Source: Tetranychus cinnabarinus
Lineage: Eukaryota > Arthropoda > Arachnida > Trombidiformes > Tetranychidae
Assembly (NCBI GenBank): GCA_022266195.1
Contig: WHVY01000008.1
Span: 1,674,001-1,738,000 of the forward strand
Direction of reading: 5' to 3'
Length of the DNA: 64,000 bases
The notes beneath the pieces are model-generated. The model saw nothing but the letters and a program-made list of their open reading frames with translations, had not been told where the DNA came from and made no database searches. Position numbers and translations under genes: made by a program. The number at the start of each line of letters is the position of its first letter. Position 1 is the first letter of the stretch. Positions 46,321-57,775 of this stretch are shown here, in pieces.

Positions 46321-47734
46321 AAGGCTTTTAAGGTTACCCGAAATTGATGTCTATCATTAAAGTTATGCCGTTATACTCGGTTGATACAATTGCACCAAAA
46401 CAGTTGTTACTAATTTTACCAAACCAATCAAGTCTTGTATTTCCCATAGGCTCATTCATTTTTAATGCTGTTACATTTTTATAACTTGGGTACGGTTTGT
46501 TATTAATAATAATGTCGAATAATTCATTAATTTCTTTAAGTTTAATACGAATCTTTATTTAAAAATAATTTAAAGAAAAGACACAATTGTATTGCGAGAA
46601 AAATCCTTTCTATGGATTCGAGTAAGATGTCACTCGAAGCACCGTTTATAAAGTTGGCTTATGATTTCCATTTAAACTGACAGTTCTTTCGAAAACAAGT
46701 CAACAAGAATCAAACATTTTGGTGTAACTAGGAGTTCATTTGACATAATCTATTCAATTTTGTTCTAATCACAAGTTTACCAGAAGTGTGGTTCAATGTT
46801 AAAACCAATGTTTAGCAAAGTAGACTGTTAAATCAAATGTTTCAATGTAGTTTCAACTTTGACCTCGATTTTCTCAAAAACTGCCCATTGCACGGATTAA
46901 TTAATAATAGTATCAATGGATACAGCCGCTATGTCCCTACAAACTCACTAAGTCTCAACTCTTTACGGAAATTTTCGAGCTTTTGGCAGCACTCTTTGCA
47001 TTTCACTTTTAAATTTAACCAGAAAATTGGTTTATTTACCAAGAAATGGGTTGAAATGAATTTGGTTTGTTGAATAATTGTTACTCGTACATTTACAACC
47101 CAAAAATCATAACCCAAATGCGCTTATGGAGTGTTATTAGTATTATTATCGAATTATTAATTAGCAAAGAATTGAATCAGTAAAAGAATGATGACTTTAG
47201 GTGCTATCATTCTCGAAATACTGAGGCTCAAAGTTTTAAGGCCAATGGCCAAAATCGAGAGAATCGTTATTGAATTGTTAAAAATATTCAATACATAAAT
47301 TGAAGCAACATTTTTTATGGACATCTAATAAATTTCAGCTCGCTAACTATTATGGTTATAGAAATCAATAGGTTTAACTGAAAATCCAACTTATCTATTT
47401 TACAGAAAAAGAAAAATTTCATTTCTCAAAATAAGTGCATTCTGGTTGGCCATTATTATCAGGAAACTGAGTTTCAAGAAAAAATCTACATCCATAAATG
47501 AGCAAAACCCGATCGAAATTGCAAATTCGAACTCGATTTTCTCGAAAACTGTGGATCATAGAAACTTTTAACCCGCACAAATGAATTCAGTTTACCTGTG
47601 CCTGGAAACTGACAGTATCTAAACTTGAAAGAAATTAATTTTACCCGTTTTCGCCCATTTCTCTTTCAGTATTTTTGTCAATTTTTGCATAATGGTGATA
47701 ATTGTGTCTTTTTTAGTGAAAACCTTAGCAATAC
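46321..47734. other. Spacer with ABCH 3' remnant and duplicated sequence
   Basis: About 46445-46740 matches the last codons and 3' flank of the ABCH gene (TCTGTTACATTTTT and AAAGTCGAATGATTC in the parent, both changed here). About 47205-47734 matches the spacer after UGT copy 1. No gene; the frame at 46837-47073 is AT-driven. Confidence 0.65.
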
Positions 47735-48145
47735 GATACAAAATGAGAGACGATTGATTTATATCCTGAGTCAGTACCGCTTCCAGCCATTCCATTAATA
47801 TCGCCGATTTCAACAAGAGTCACTGTTATCCTCAATAATAACCAAACCAACTTCAGGACATCTAGCAGTTCTTGGAGCAACAATTGAGTCCTTTGAACAT
47901 TGGTTCGATTGTGACTGGCTTTTTCTTTGCTGCACTCAACTTTGACATCTCTTTTATTTATGCATTACTTACAGGCTTTGTTTTTGTCAGTGAAACTCTT
48001 TCAGGTTTCCTGTGGCCCACCTCGGCCTTACCTTATTATATCCGTCCTTTAATCAAATCCATACTCTTTAGTGTTTGCCATATTTTATGTATGTAAGTAA
48101 GGTATCACTCAAAACTTCAAAACTAAAATTGGCTTATGATTTTCC
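47735..48145 (+). pseudogene. ABCH transporter fragment 2
   Basis: It starts with the same promoter-side sequence as fragment 1 but keeps different coding pieces: parental about 38245-38272, then 38365-38417 (ACTTCAGGACATCT, around TSGHLTVLGAT), then a jump to about 39937 and on through FVFVSETLSGFLWP. The Walker A segment is deleted. The surviving 74-codon frame at 47872-48096 has no ATG start. Confidence 0.85.
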
Positions 48146-48570
48146 CTCAAATTGACAGCTCTTTCAAAAGCAATTCACCAAGAAATCAAACATTTTCGGT
48201 GAAACTAGGATTCCATCTGAGCTAATCTATTGAATTCGAATCAATTAATCTATTAAGTTTGTAGAGCTTTGCAAGGGATTTTAGTGTCAATAGGATGTTG
48301 CAGCCCAAATAAATTTGATCTGATATTTTTCAAACATTAAATGCACAAATGTAAAAATTACCTTTTGATCTTTTTTATCTTGATCTTGATTTAATGTAAC
48401 CGATTATCGGAATAAAAACAATTGCACTAAACTATCTAATCACAGTCTATCCAATGCTCGAATTGATGCTCACCAGTGTAAACTGATGAGATAATGTAAA
48501 TTTATATTATCCTTGAAACGAATGTTACATCTTCAGTCCAACTGATCTGATATACTCACTTTCCTAATAT
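48091..48570 (+). repeat. 480-bp spacer block, identical to 43571-44050
   Basis: Second copy of the perfect match. It ends where copy 2 lacks a 31-bp stretch bounded by repeats of TTCCTAATAT. Confidence 0.9.
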
Positions 48571-49322
48571 AGTAACATTTTTTACATCCTGTTTCCTAAT
48601 ATTTCCCAAAAACAGCTATTAATAACGTAATTTTCAAGCTAGCTTGCAAAATGCTCAATCAAGGGCCAAGTCACTTTATGCTGTTACATTTTTATAAAGT
48701 GGATGCGATTTGTTAATAAAGTTGAATAATCCATTAATTTCATAGATTTTGATATTATTTAATTTGCCAAAACAAAACTAATGGACACAATGAATGAGAG
48801 TAAACTATCACTGACTGTCAAGAATTGTAATTAGACCGTAAATTGAGTTTTCCCTTCGAAAAGAAGTTAACTTTGCTAGGACTTGGGTTTCATATAACCT
48901 TATCTACCAAATTTATTTGGTCAAGTTACAAAATAGAATCAAAAAGATTGTTCAAACTAAAATATGGATTGCGGGGATTTACCTTGATTTCCTTCACGCC
49001 TACACCAAATAATCAAGCAATTAAGTGCATTTTTATATCTTATCAAGAATCAGCTTGTAGTGTATCGATAGCCTTATACTATGTTGAATCAATGATTCAT
49101 CAGTGAAACGAAGCTCTGTCCTTGAAACCAGTAACATTATGCGTCCAACTGACCTGAACAATTATCTGACATGCTCAATTGATTGCACAGAAACACTTTA
49201 AAAGCGATTCATTGTTCAGTAAAACTCACAGTGTTTCGTTTTGCTATTGTGTAAACAGATCTGAAAATAAATTCTTATTTCAACTGCCCTGTGGTTTGGA
49301 CTAATATACAAGCTAGTTGAAG
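48571..49322. other. UGT copy 3 upstream region
   Basis: No gene. An ABCH 3'-end remnant lies at about 48665-48765. The last 100 bases resemble the upstream region of UGT copy 4 more than that of copies 1 and 2. Confidence 0.65.
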
Positions 49323-50811
49323 ATGCCTTCATATCGTTTTATGGTTACAGCAATTGATGCGTAAGTATCTTTTATTAACCAATCTATTATTTTTTTCATA
49401 AAGTAAATCAATCTCTCATGAAACTATTAGGTGTTCAAGAATAATTGTCAGAAAAGTTTTCCTCGCTTTATGACAATGTTTATGTGTGTTTTCATTTCTG
49501 CTTTGATTTTAATTGATTTATTTCGTCTCTTTCTTTAGCATTGGACACATCAATGCTGTATTAGGATTTTCGGAAGCTTTGAAAGCAGCTGGCCATGAAA
49601 TTTGTTTTGTTCATCGGGAGAAACATCGACATTTAGCTGTTAAAAGAGGATTCCAATTCATTCCGTTTGATGAAACAGTATGGGAGGCAAATTTAGACGA
49701 AGTCATGCTCAAGTGGCTTGACTCACTTTCAAATAAATTTAAACAAGATCCATTGCAACGGTTCCTTGAAAAATCTCCAAATGAATATGAAGGTTTCAGA
49801 GCTCAAGGATTATTTTTCGTCATCATGAATAAAGCCATTGATAGAATTCTTTCTGATAAGAACAATAAATTCGACGCTCTTCTTGTTGATCTGGCAGCTC
49901 CGTTCCCAGCTCTTCACAAACATCCAGTTCTTTGGTTCCCACTCTTATCATCAGCTTCATTGCAGTTGTATCCATCAGGACCTCCTTACGCTTCTGGTTA
50001 CTCAGTTCACAGTGATAAATCTAAATGGGAAGAGTTCAGAAAAGTAATAAGAGATGGTCATTTGGAGATTGCCAGAAGTATTCAAGGAAATCTGGATGCT
50101 CATGGTCTCAGCCATATTAGATTCGACCCTGCATATTGGCACGACGAACCTCAAACAATTGGTTTTTATCATTATCCAGCTGATTTAGACTACACTGAAT
50201 GTGAACCAAGAAAAAGCAATTGGCATCGAATTGATTGTTTGGTTCGTAAACCAGATTTCGATACCGATTTCGTTATCCCAGAAAACCTCAAAAATAAACC
50301 TGGAAAACTAATTTACTTCTCATTAGGATCATTGGGGTCTGCTGATGCATCTTTGATGCAAAAGTTTATTGATATTTTATCTAAATCTCCACATAAATTC
50401 ATAATCTCTAAAGGAGTTCGAGGTGATCAACTTAAATTAGGTGACAACATGTGGGGTGAAAATTATGTTAATCAAATCAAAGTGGTTCAAAATGTGGATT
50501 TGGTCATCACGCACGGAGGAAATAATACTTTCATTGAAACACTTTATCACGGAAAACCAATGATTGTGATTCCCTATTTTTACGATCAATTTGACAATGC
50601 ACAACGAGTTGTTGACAAGAAGATTGGTTTTCGTGTCAATCTTTATGATTTGGATGAAGATTATCTTCTTAATTGTATTGAGAATGTATTCAATGACAAT
50701 GAGATACAAAACCGTGTTAAAGCAATCTCACAAAATATGAGAAACTTAAAGAGTTTATCTAACGCTATCAAAATGATGGAAAAACAAATTGAACAAAAAA
50801 GTTCATCTTGA
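49323..50811 (+). CDS. UDP-glycosyltransferase, copy 3
   Basis: Exons 49323-49360 and 49539-50811 (178-nt intron, phase 2) give 436 residues. His16 and the THGGNNTFIETLYHGKP donor block are intact. The acceptor half differs from copies 1 and 2 in several short stretches (LEKSPNEYEGFRAQ, SASLQLYPSG, VIRDGHLEIARSIQ), while the donor half is nearly unchanged, as expected if substrate range is changing. Upstream DNA is closest to copy 4. Confidence 0.93.
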
Positions 50812-51049
50812 AAGACGTTTTTAGGTTTACCCTATTGGTTTATATGGTTAAAACAAGTTAAAAATAAATAACAAGTCTCATTAAAATTTAATAAAGTTAA
50901 ATAAAAATTATTTGATTTTAATTCATTTCAATTGCATCAACAATTAGCTGTAAAATTGCGGTCGAGTTCAGTTCCACGCTAATGAAGGAATTTTATATTT
51001 AGTATTCAGAACATACTAATCATTTTAATGATATTTCTTTCATCACAAT
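50812..51049. other. UGT copy 3 downstream flank
   Basis: No gene. The AAGTTAAATAAAAATTATTT block is shared with the downstream flank of copy 1. Confidence 0.6.
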
Positions 51050-51535
51050 TAGACTTGATAGATTTTAGTCCATACAAGAGCATTCTTAATCTAATAATGA
51101 CTTTCAATCGAAGGAAAGAAAAGAACGTTAAGTATTGAATCCTATTGAGACACCTTTACGAGTTGGTGAAGAGTTTACAGAGAAAGATTTTTAAGAAGAC
51201 CCTGAAGATGGCCTGAGAGATGAAGATGGTGACAATACTAAGGCCTCTGGTTTATTGATGGTTTCGGGATAATTGTTATCTTTTCAATAGGCAGTGAGTC
51301 GTTCAATAAATTTGAGTGTAAATTGTGATTTCTGCCTGTCAATGAATACATTGGACCCGATCTTGTATCAGTTGATAGACTTGAGCTCATCCATTTTGAC
51401 ATTTGCTTCAATTGTTCCTGTCGCTCTTGATTGTTAAATACTATTGAGATGATGAAAAAGAAGTTTATTTACAATAATGAAACGGAAATTAGAATTTAAA
51501 GTCATGGAAATCTATGTGTTTTTCAAATAAAGTTC
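51050..51535 (-). pseudogene. Fragment of the Spaetzle-like gene
   Basis: 51261-51520 matches 55313-55572 with one difference by eye (A at the GATAGAC site, G in the parent). The match covers the start of exon 2 and about 80 bases of the intron, so it arose by DNA duplication and not from mRNA. A 73-bp piece is missing between two copies of GATGGTTTCG, and the whole cystine-knot region is gone: parental ~54533-54560 is joined to ~55180. It cannot code for the ligand. Confidence 0.9.
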
Positions 51536-51540
51536 ATCTT

Positions 51541-52441
51541 TATATAATAGTATTACATTTTACAAACATTAAATGCAAAAATTCAGCTTTCGATAATTCT
51601 TTGTCAATCTTGATTTATTGTAACCAATCCTCAGAATAAAATAAATTGCATTAAATTATCTAATTACAAGTCTACCAGAAGTGTGGTTCAATGTTCGAAC
51701 CAATGTTTATCCATGTAAACTGATGAAATAAAACTTAACATATCTTGGAAACCAGTTACATTGTCAGTTCAAGTAACCTGATATATTCAGTACTAGTGAA
51801 ATCCTTGACATCCTTGAATTAGGTAAGATTTTCTCTGATATTCAGTAATGCCCGTAATAAAATGCAATGAGTTTTGAAAGAATAATATTTTTAGGTGCTA
51901 CCGTTCTTCAGATATCGATGTGCAAAGTTTTAAGGCTCAAAGTTCAAAATCCAAAGAAACAGTCCATAAATTGATAGATCGTTGGTGTGCAAAAACAATT
52001 TATATCGGTAAAAAAATGAGTTTCAGAGTTTTAGTATTACACAACCATTGGTTGGGGATTTATCTTCAATTGTTTCCTTCACAACTTTACTTAGTGCGAC
52101 CAAACCATGAATTGAAAGCGATTAAGTACACTTGAATATCTAATCACGAATCAGCTTTTACGATCTCGAGCTATCGATAGTCTAATACTCGAATCTATGT
52201 TTATCAATGTAAGCTTATGCAAGAAATCTTAGCATTATCCTTGAAACCAGTTACACAGTTTGACTGATCTGAACTACTAATTGACATGCTCAATTGCTCG
52301 TACGAAAACACTTTATAAGCGTTTCATTGTTAAACCAAACTCACATTCATCGTTTCGTTCTGCTATTGTGTCAACTGATCTCAAAATACATTCTTATTTC
52401 AACTGCCCTGTGTTTTAAACTAATATATGAACTAGTTGAAG
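51541..52441. other. UGT copy 4 upstream region
   Basis: No gene; the frames here are by-products of repeated spacer. Sequence around 51885-51940 and 52050-52150 is related to the spacers ahead of the other UGTs. Confidence 0.6.
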
Positions 52442-53911
52442 ATGCCATCATATCGTTTTATGGTTACAGCAATTGATGCGTAAGTATCTTTTATTAACCA
52501 ATCCATTATTTTTGCTCATAAAGTGAATCAATCTCTCATGAAACTATTAGATGTTCGAGAATGTCAAAAAGTTTTCCTCTTTTTAGGACAATGATGATGT
52601 GTTTTCATTTCTGATTTTGATTCTAATTAAATTATTAAATCTCTTTCCTAAGATGCGGACATATTAATGCTGTATTAGGATTTTCGGAAGCTTTGAAAGC
52701 AGCCGGTCATGAAATTTGTTTTGTTCATCGGGAGAAACATCGACATTTAGCTGTTAAAAGAGGATTCCAATTCATTCCGTTTGATGAAACAGTATGGGAA
52801 GTAAATTTAGATGAAGTGACACTCAAGTGGCTTGATTCACTTTCAAATAAATTCAAACAAGATCCCTTTCAACGGTTCCTTGAATTATCTCCAAAAGAAC
52901 ATGAAGGTTACAAGGCTCAAGGTTTATTTTTCATGACTGTGAATCAAGCCATCGATAGAATTCTCTCGGATAAAAACAATAAATTCGACGCTATTATTGC
53001 TGACACGACGGCGCCATTCTCTGCTCTTCACAAATATCCAGTTCTCTGGTTCCCACTCATGTCAACAGCTCCACTGGAATTGTATCCATCAGGACCTCCT
53101 TACACTTCTGGTTACTCTGTTCACAGCAATAAATCTGAATGGGCAGAGTACAGGAATGCTTTAAGAGAGGCTCATTCAGAGCTCAGTAAAATTATCCAAG
53201 CTGATCTCGATGCTTCTGGTCTTAGCCATATTAGATTCGACCCTACATATTGGCACGACGAGCCGCAAACCATTGGTATCTACCATTATCCAGCTGATTT
53301 AGACTACACTGAATGTGAACCAAGAATTAAAAATTGGTATGGAATTGATTGTTTGGTTCGTCAACCAGATTTCGATACCGATTTCGTTATCCCAGAAAAC
53401 CTCAAAAATAAACCTGGAAAACTAATTGGGAACATTAGGATCTGCTGATGCTTCTTTACTTCAAAAGTTTATTGATATTTTATCTAAATCGCCCCATAAA
53501 TTCATAATATCTAAAGGAGTTCGAGGTGATCAACTTAAATTAGGTGACAACATGTGGGGTGAAAATTATGTTAATCAAATCAAAGTGGTTCAAAACGTGG
53601 ATTTGGTGATAACACACGGAGGCAATAATACGTTCATTGAAACACTTTACTACGGAAAACCAATGATTGTGATTCCCTATTTTTACGATCAATTTGACAA
53701 TGCACAACGAGTTGTTGACAAGAAGATTGGTTTTCGTGTCAATCTCTATGATTTGGATGAAGATTATCTTCTTAATTGTATTGAGAATGTATTCAATGAC
53801 AAAGAGATACAAAATCGAGTTAAAGCAATTTCACAAAATATAAGAAACTCTAATAGTTTATCCAAAGTTATCAAAATGATGGAAAAACAAATTGAACAAA
53901 ATAAGCGTTGA
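52442..53911 (+). pseudogene. UDP-glycosyltransferase, copy 4, frameshifted
   Basis: Exon 1 (52442-52479) and exon 2 from 52653 (acceptor changed to CCTAAG) read in frame as in the other copies until about 53427. There the segment coding YFSLGSL in the others is replaced by a stretch 11 nt shorter. The frame then runs to TGA at 53446-53448, giving a 277-residue product that lacks the donor-sugar domain. The rest of the domain, including THGGNNTFIETLYYGKP, stays open in the shifted frame to 53911, so the break is recent or is an assembly error. The acceptor half is the most diverged of the four (DTTAPFSALHKYP, STAPLELYPSG). Confidence 0.85.
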
Positions 53912-54443
53912 AAGCAGTTTTTGGGTTTTCTTTATTTTATATCGATGTCTAAAACTAGATAATAAATTTAGAACGAAATTAACAAATCTAATAAAAAATT
54001 TCAATAAAATTGTTGGTCCTAATTCAATTTTATTTCATTATCATTAAAAATTAGCAATGAAATTACGCTGGATTCAATTGAACTTTAATGGTTAAATAGA
54101 CACTTTAGTCAAATGATTCCCACCCAATATTTCTTAAGATTATTGTTGAATGCATAAATTAACTTTCTCTGCCGAAGCTATTATACATTTCAAAAATCAA
54201 AACGGTTTATTACATAATTAAGTACAAGTATAGTTTTAATCAAATTATGACTTTTATTAGAAGGAAAAGAAAAGAACGCCAAGTTTATTGAGATCTAAAA
54301 TGATTGATAAGGTTACAAAATAAATTAATTTGATCTCAGTTTTATGCTCAAAATGATTATCAGATTTATAATTGAAAGCATGATCGGAGGGACAATCTGT
54401 CTTGTATCAAGAAAGCAATGTATCAGAATGAGTGGATGAAAAA
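53912..54443. other. Convergent spacer between UGT copy 4 and the Spaetzle-like gene
   Basis: No gene. Part of it (around 54240-54290) is the parent of sequence beside the Spaetzle-like fragment near 51090. Confidence 0.6.
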
Positions 54444-56622
54444 CTACAGTTCATTTTTTTCTGTAGACGAATCTTGAACGATTCCGGAACGATGTGGACC
54501 AGACAGGTCAGATTTAGTTCTTCCATCGGGTCTTATTGAGACACCTTTACGAGGTGGTGAAAGGCTTTCATCAGACACATGGCAAATACAACATGAAGGG
54601 AATAAAAATTCAGATAAAAAGGGACCTTTGTAAGGATTCCATGGATCAATGACTAGAAGTTTTTGAGTATTGTATCGCTGACGGCAGGTAGCATGGTAAC
54701 AGGGGGGAATAAAATTACAATAAGAGCCTGATCCATGGCGACATAACACTTCGGTAACATATTGTTGGTACGCATCAGTATTAATAACAACAAGCCAACG
54801 GTTGTTTGTATTACGCGCCCAACCCGGTCTCACAACTCTTGTTATTGAGTCACATACTAAACCACCATAATTGTCATTTGCCAGTTTAGGCATCACTTGG
54901 TTTCGCAAGTCACGGAACAGCTTTTCTAATGGCCATTTATAATAACGGGCGACCTCAGTGACAACTTTAGTTGGATAATCTTCCCGGAAAATACAATAAT
55001 GCCTTCCATTTTTACCACAGGGTGGTGTTTTCAAGGTTCCTGCTGACTCAGAGCCTGACTGAGGACCATCTTCGTCATCCATTAAAGCTGCTTCATCATC
55101 TTCTGACGCTAAAACATTATTATCTGACTTGCTCGAAGTTGAAGCTGCTGCGGTTGGTAAAGGTGATCCTGTGGACGATCCTGAAGATGGTTTCAGTGAC
55201 GGAGATGGTGACAATACTAAGGCCTCTGGTTTATTGATGGTTTCGTGTTGATTACTTGTTTTGTTATTCTTTGAACGTCTTCCTTTGTTGTTAATATCCG
55301 ATGTATTGGATGGTTTCGGGATAATTGTTATCTTTTCAATAGGCAGTGAGTCGTTCAATAAATTTGAGTGTAAATTGTGATTTCTGCCTGTCAATGAATA
55401 CATTGGACCCGATCTTGTATCAGTTGATGGACTTGAGCTCATCCATTTTGACATTTGCTTCAATTGTTCCTGTCGCTCTTGATTGTTAAATACTATTGAG
55501 ATGATGAAAAAGAAGTTTATTTACAATAATGAAACGGAAATTAGAATTTAAAGTCATGGAAATCTATGTGTTGTGAGTTTTTAAGGTTCATACTGATTCT
55601 GAGACTAACATAAGAATCATTTAAGCGAAGCAAAAGAAAGAACACGTTCATCAATTAAACTAGTTAATTAACTAATGGTATTTATTGTTGGAACAACCAG
55701 TTTGTCTGACTCTTGTAGACATTTTCATCATGTTTTGCTATAATCTACATGAGGTTGAAGCGCAAGTGAACTGGATAATCGTCTGAACCTTTGACTGGTA
55801 ATATTTTTACTCACAGTCTCTTCCTCTCTTTGGTTCAATGATTATTTTGAAATAATTATGATCGTAGCCTTAAACTTATGGAAAATGATGCTATATCGAC
55901 CTGAATTTCAGCCATCAATATAACATTTTGCTTTGATCAATAATTTTCATTATAAAATGACCATTTAACCATTGATATTGTCACAAATTCAACTTACCAT
56001 TGTCATTATAAATGTCTTTCATTATTTTATCACCAGACGGAAATATGGTCACATTGCTCATCAAATCTTGAAATGATTCAGGGTGTTTTGCTGGTGCTTT
56101 TACTCTTGAAGTAATTTGATCTACAGACCGGCCTTCAATTGGAATCAACGGATCAACAATTTGGTCGATGGTTGGTTTTTCGGTTGATGTTAAAATGACT
56201 GATGTTGAGGATAAATGAGAAGACGTTGGAGGAAGCGATGAAGTACTTGTGGTGCTTGCTGAGGGGGACATTTTAGTTGATACACTAGAGCTTGGTGCCG
56301 TAAGGAGAAGATTGCTGACACCATTACGTAGATTACGATTTCCTTTCACCAAAGGTACCATTACACTTGGCTTAATCCTGTTGATTGCTTGATGGTTTTT
56401 GTAATACAAGTTACGATAAGCTTTAACCGCAACATCATCAGGTGTAAACCGATATGAGCCTACATTGGAAACGTATCGTCCTTTGAGGGGATTATTGTTT
56501 AGTTCACTGTTGATTGGTATTGCTGATTGTTCCGAAGCTCGATTTAATTTATAATCACCAGCATTGGCAAACACAGAAAGTGTCAAAAAAATTGAACAGT
56601 GAAGATTAAATATTATGTTCAT
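54444..56622 (-). CDS. Spaetzle-like cystine-knot ligand
   Basis: Two exons, 55998-56622 and 54444-55492, joined in phase 1, give 557 residues. Exon 1 starts with a signal peptide (MNIIFNLHCSIFLTLSVFANA) and runs into a Ser/Thr-rich proregion. Exon 2 has a Ser-rich acidic stretch, then the ligand domain from Cys367 (PPCGKNGRHYC) with the C-terminal knot at about 459-514: Cys459, 467, 473, 478, 509, 510 and 512 (FPSCCICHV). WNPYKGPFLSEFLFPS matches the conserved end of Spaetzle domains. The secreted, processed dimer activates Toll receptors in development and immunity. Which Spaetzle paralogue it is cannot be told by eye. A decayed partial copy lies at 51050-51535. Confidence 0.9.
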
Positions 56623-57775
56623 CTTTTAATGCAGTTGCGATGAAAAAAGGCACAACAAAAATTAGAAGCAAATAGTCAACTTGTTCACCAATCTACATCA
56701 ACAAACTAAATTTAGTCAACTTTTGGATCCAACAGAAGTATCGAAACTGAAACAACTCGAAGTTGGTGTTATTTTGATTGTGATGAGTCTAAAATCAAAA
56801 TAAGGTTCAACCATTTGTTGACAACTAATTGATAGTTTGCTGATGAAAAGTGGTACCAAAGGGGAGAAAATGAAAGATGATTAACTAGATGTCTCTTGGT
56901 TCATGATTACCTCTCTCCCAATTTTCAGAACAATTATCTCAACTATTTAAGGATGAAATTTAAATATATCAAGATTAAAATGAAATACCTTTTTTCCGGT
57001 TTAACTTCAACTTGCTCTCTGTCATCATTATAAACAACAAACATCATCTTTACCCAGGATTTATCGTTTGTATATCATTTAATCATTTAACGTTGTTGTT
57101 AAAACTGATGTTATCATTGTTTCATTTGAATTAGACAATTTAGTTATTCAATGAACCATTTTGTTAACCGCTAGAGTTAACCCAACAGTTACCAGTTTGC
57201 TAGGTTAATCCGAACTGAACATATTGAGATTTTGTTGATTCTTTATCTTTGCTTGTAGTTGATTATCTTGATCATAGTAAACAATTAGGTCACGGTTTTG
57301 AACACTTTTTTCTACGGTTCAAGTTCATGTTATGTCGGAAATTATTAAAATGTTTTATTGCTAAAAAGACTGTTTTAATAAATGATGATTGGTGGTAACA
57401 GAGCACAACAAAAAAGGGGTTTCCAGTCAATCCAGTAAGCTATACTTTTAACTGTCTCTACCTAATTTACCCTTTTATTTAAATATTTAACTGTAATTAT
57501 TGTGAGATGATTCAATATGAATTTGTATTCACTACATAAATTATTAGCTAATAATGTTTCGAGATTAGCAAATCCTTGTTGCTTTCCTTTCAATTTTGAA
57601 TTTAGTGTTGACATGAAAAAATAATCATTTTGTAAATTGTTTAATTTTTAGCATTTAAGTTAATATAACGTGTTTGATTTGTCCAAAATGACAAGCATAA
57701 GGGTAAAATAATGGTCAATGATAATCATTTTGATGATTTTGAATGGAGATACAAAAAAGAGAAGGTAACAGGAAA
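56623..57775. other. Intergenic: Spaetzle-like upstream and OATP 3' region
   Basis: AT-rich, with no gene seen. Confidence 0.55.

Noticed and set aside
44330..49106. Similar short frames ahead of UGT copies 2 and 3 (44330-44542, 48843-49106)
   Set aside because: They match each other only because the upstream region is duplicated; lengths differ, starts are not ATG, and copies 1 and 4 lack them.
45943..53812. 90-codon minus-strand frames repeated in several UGTs
   Set aside because: They are antisense to the conserved donor domain and are kept only by UGT sequence identity.
54444..55463. Single-exon reading of the Spaetzle-like gene
   Set aside because: The frame starts without ATG; a phase-1 junction to 55998 gives a signal peptide and a complete protein.
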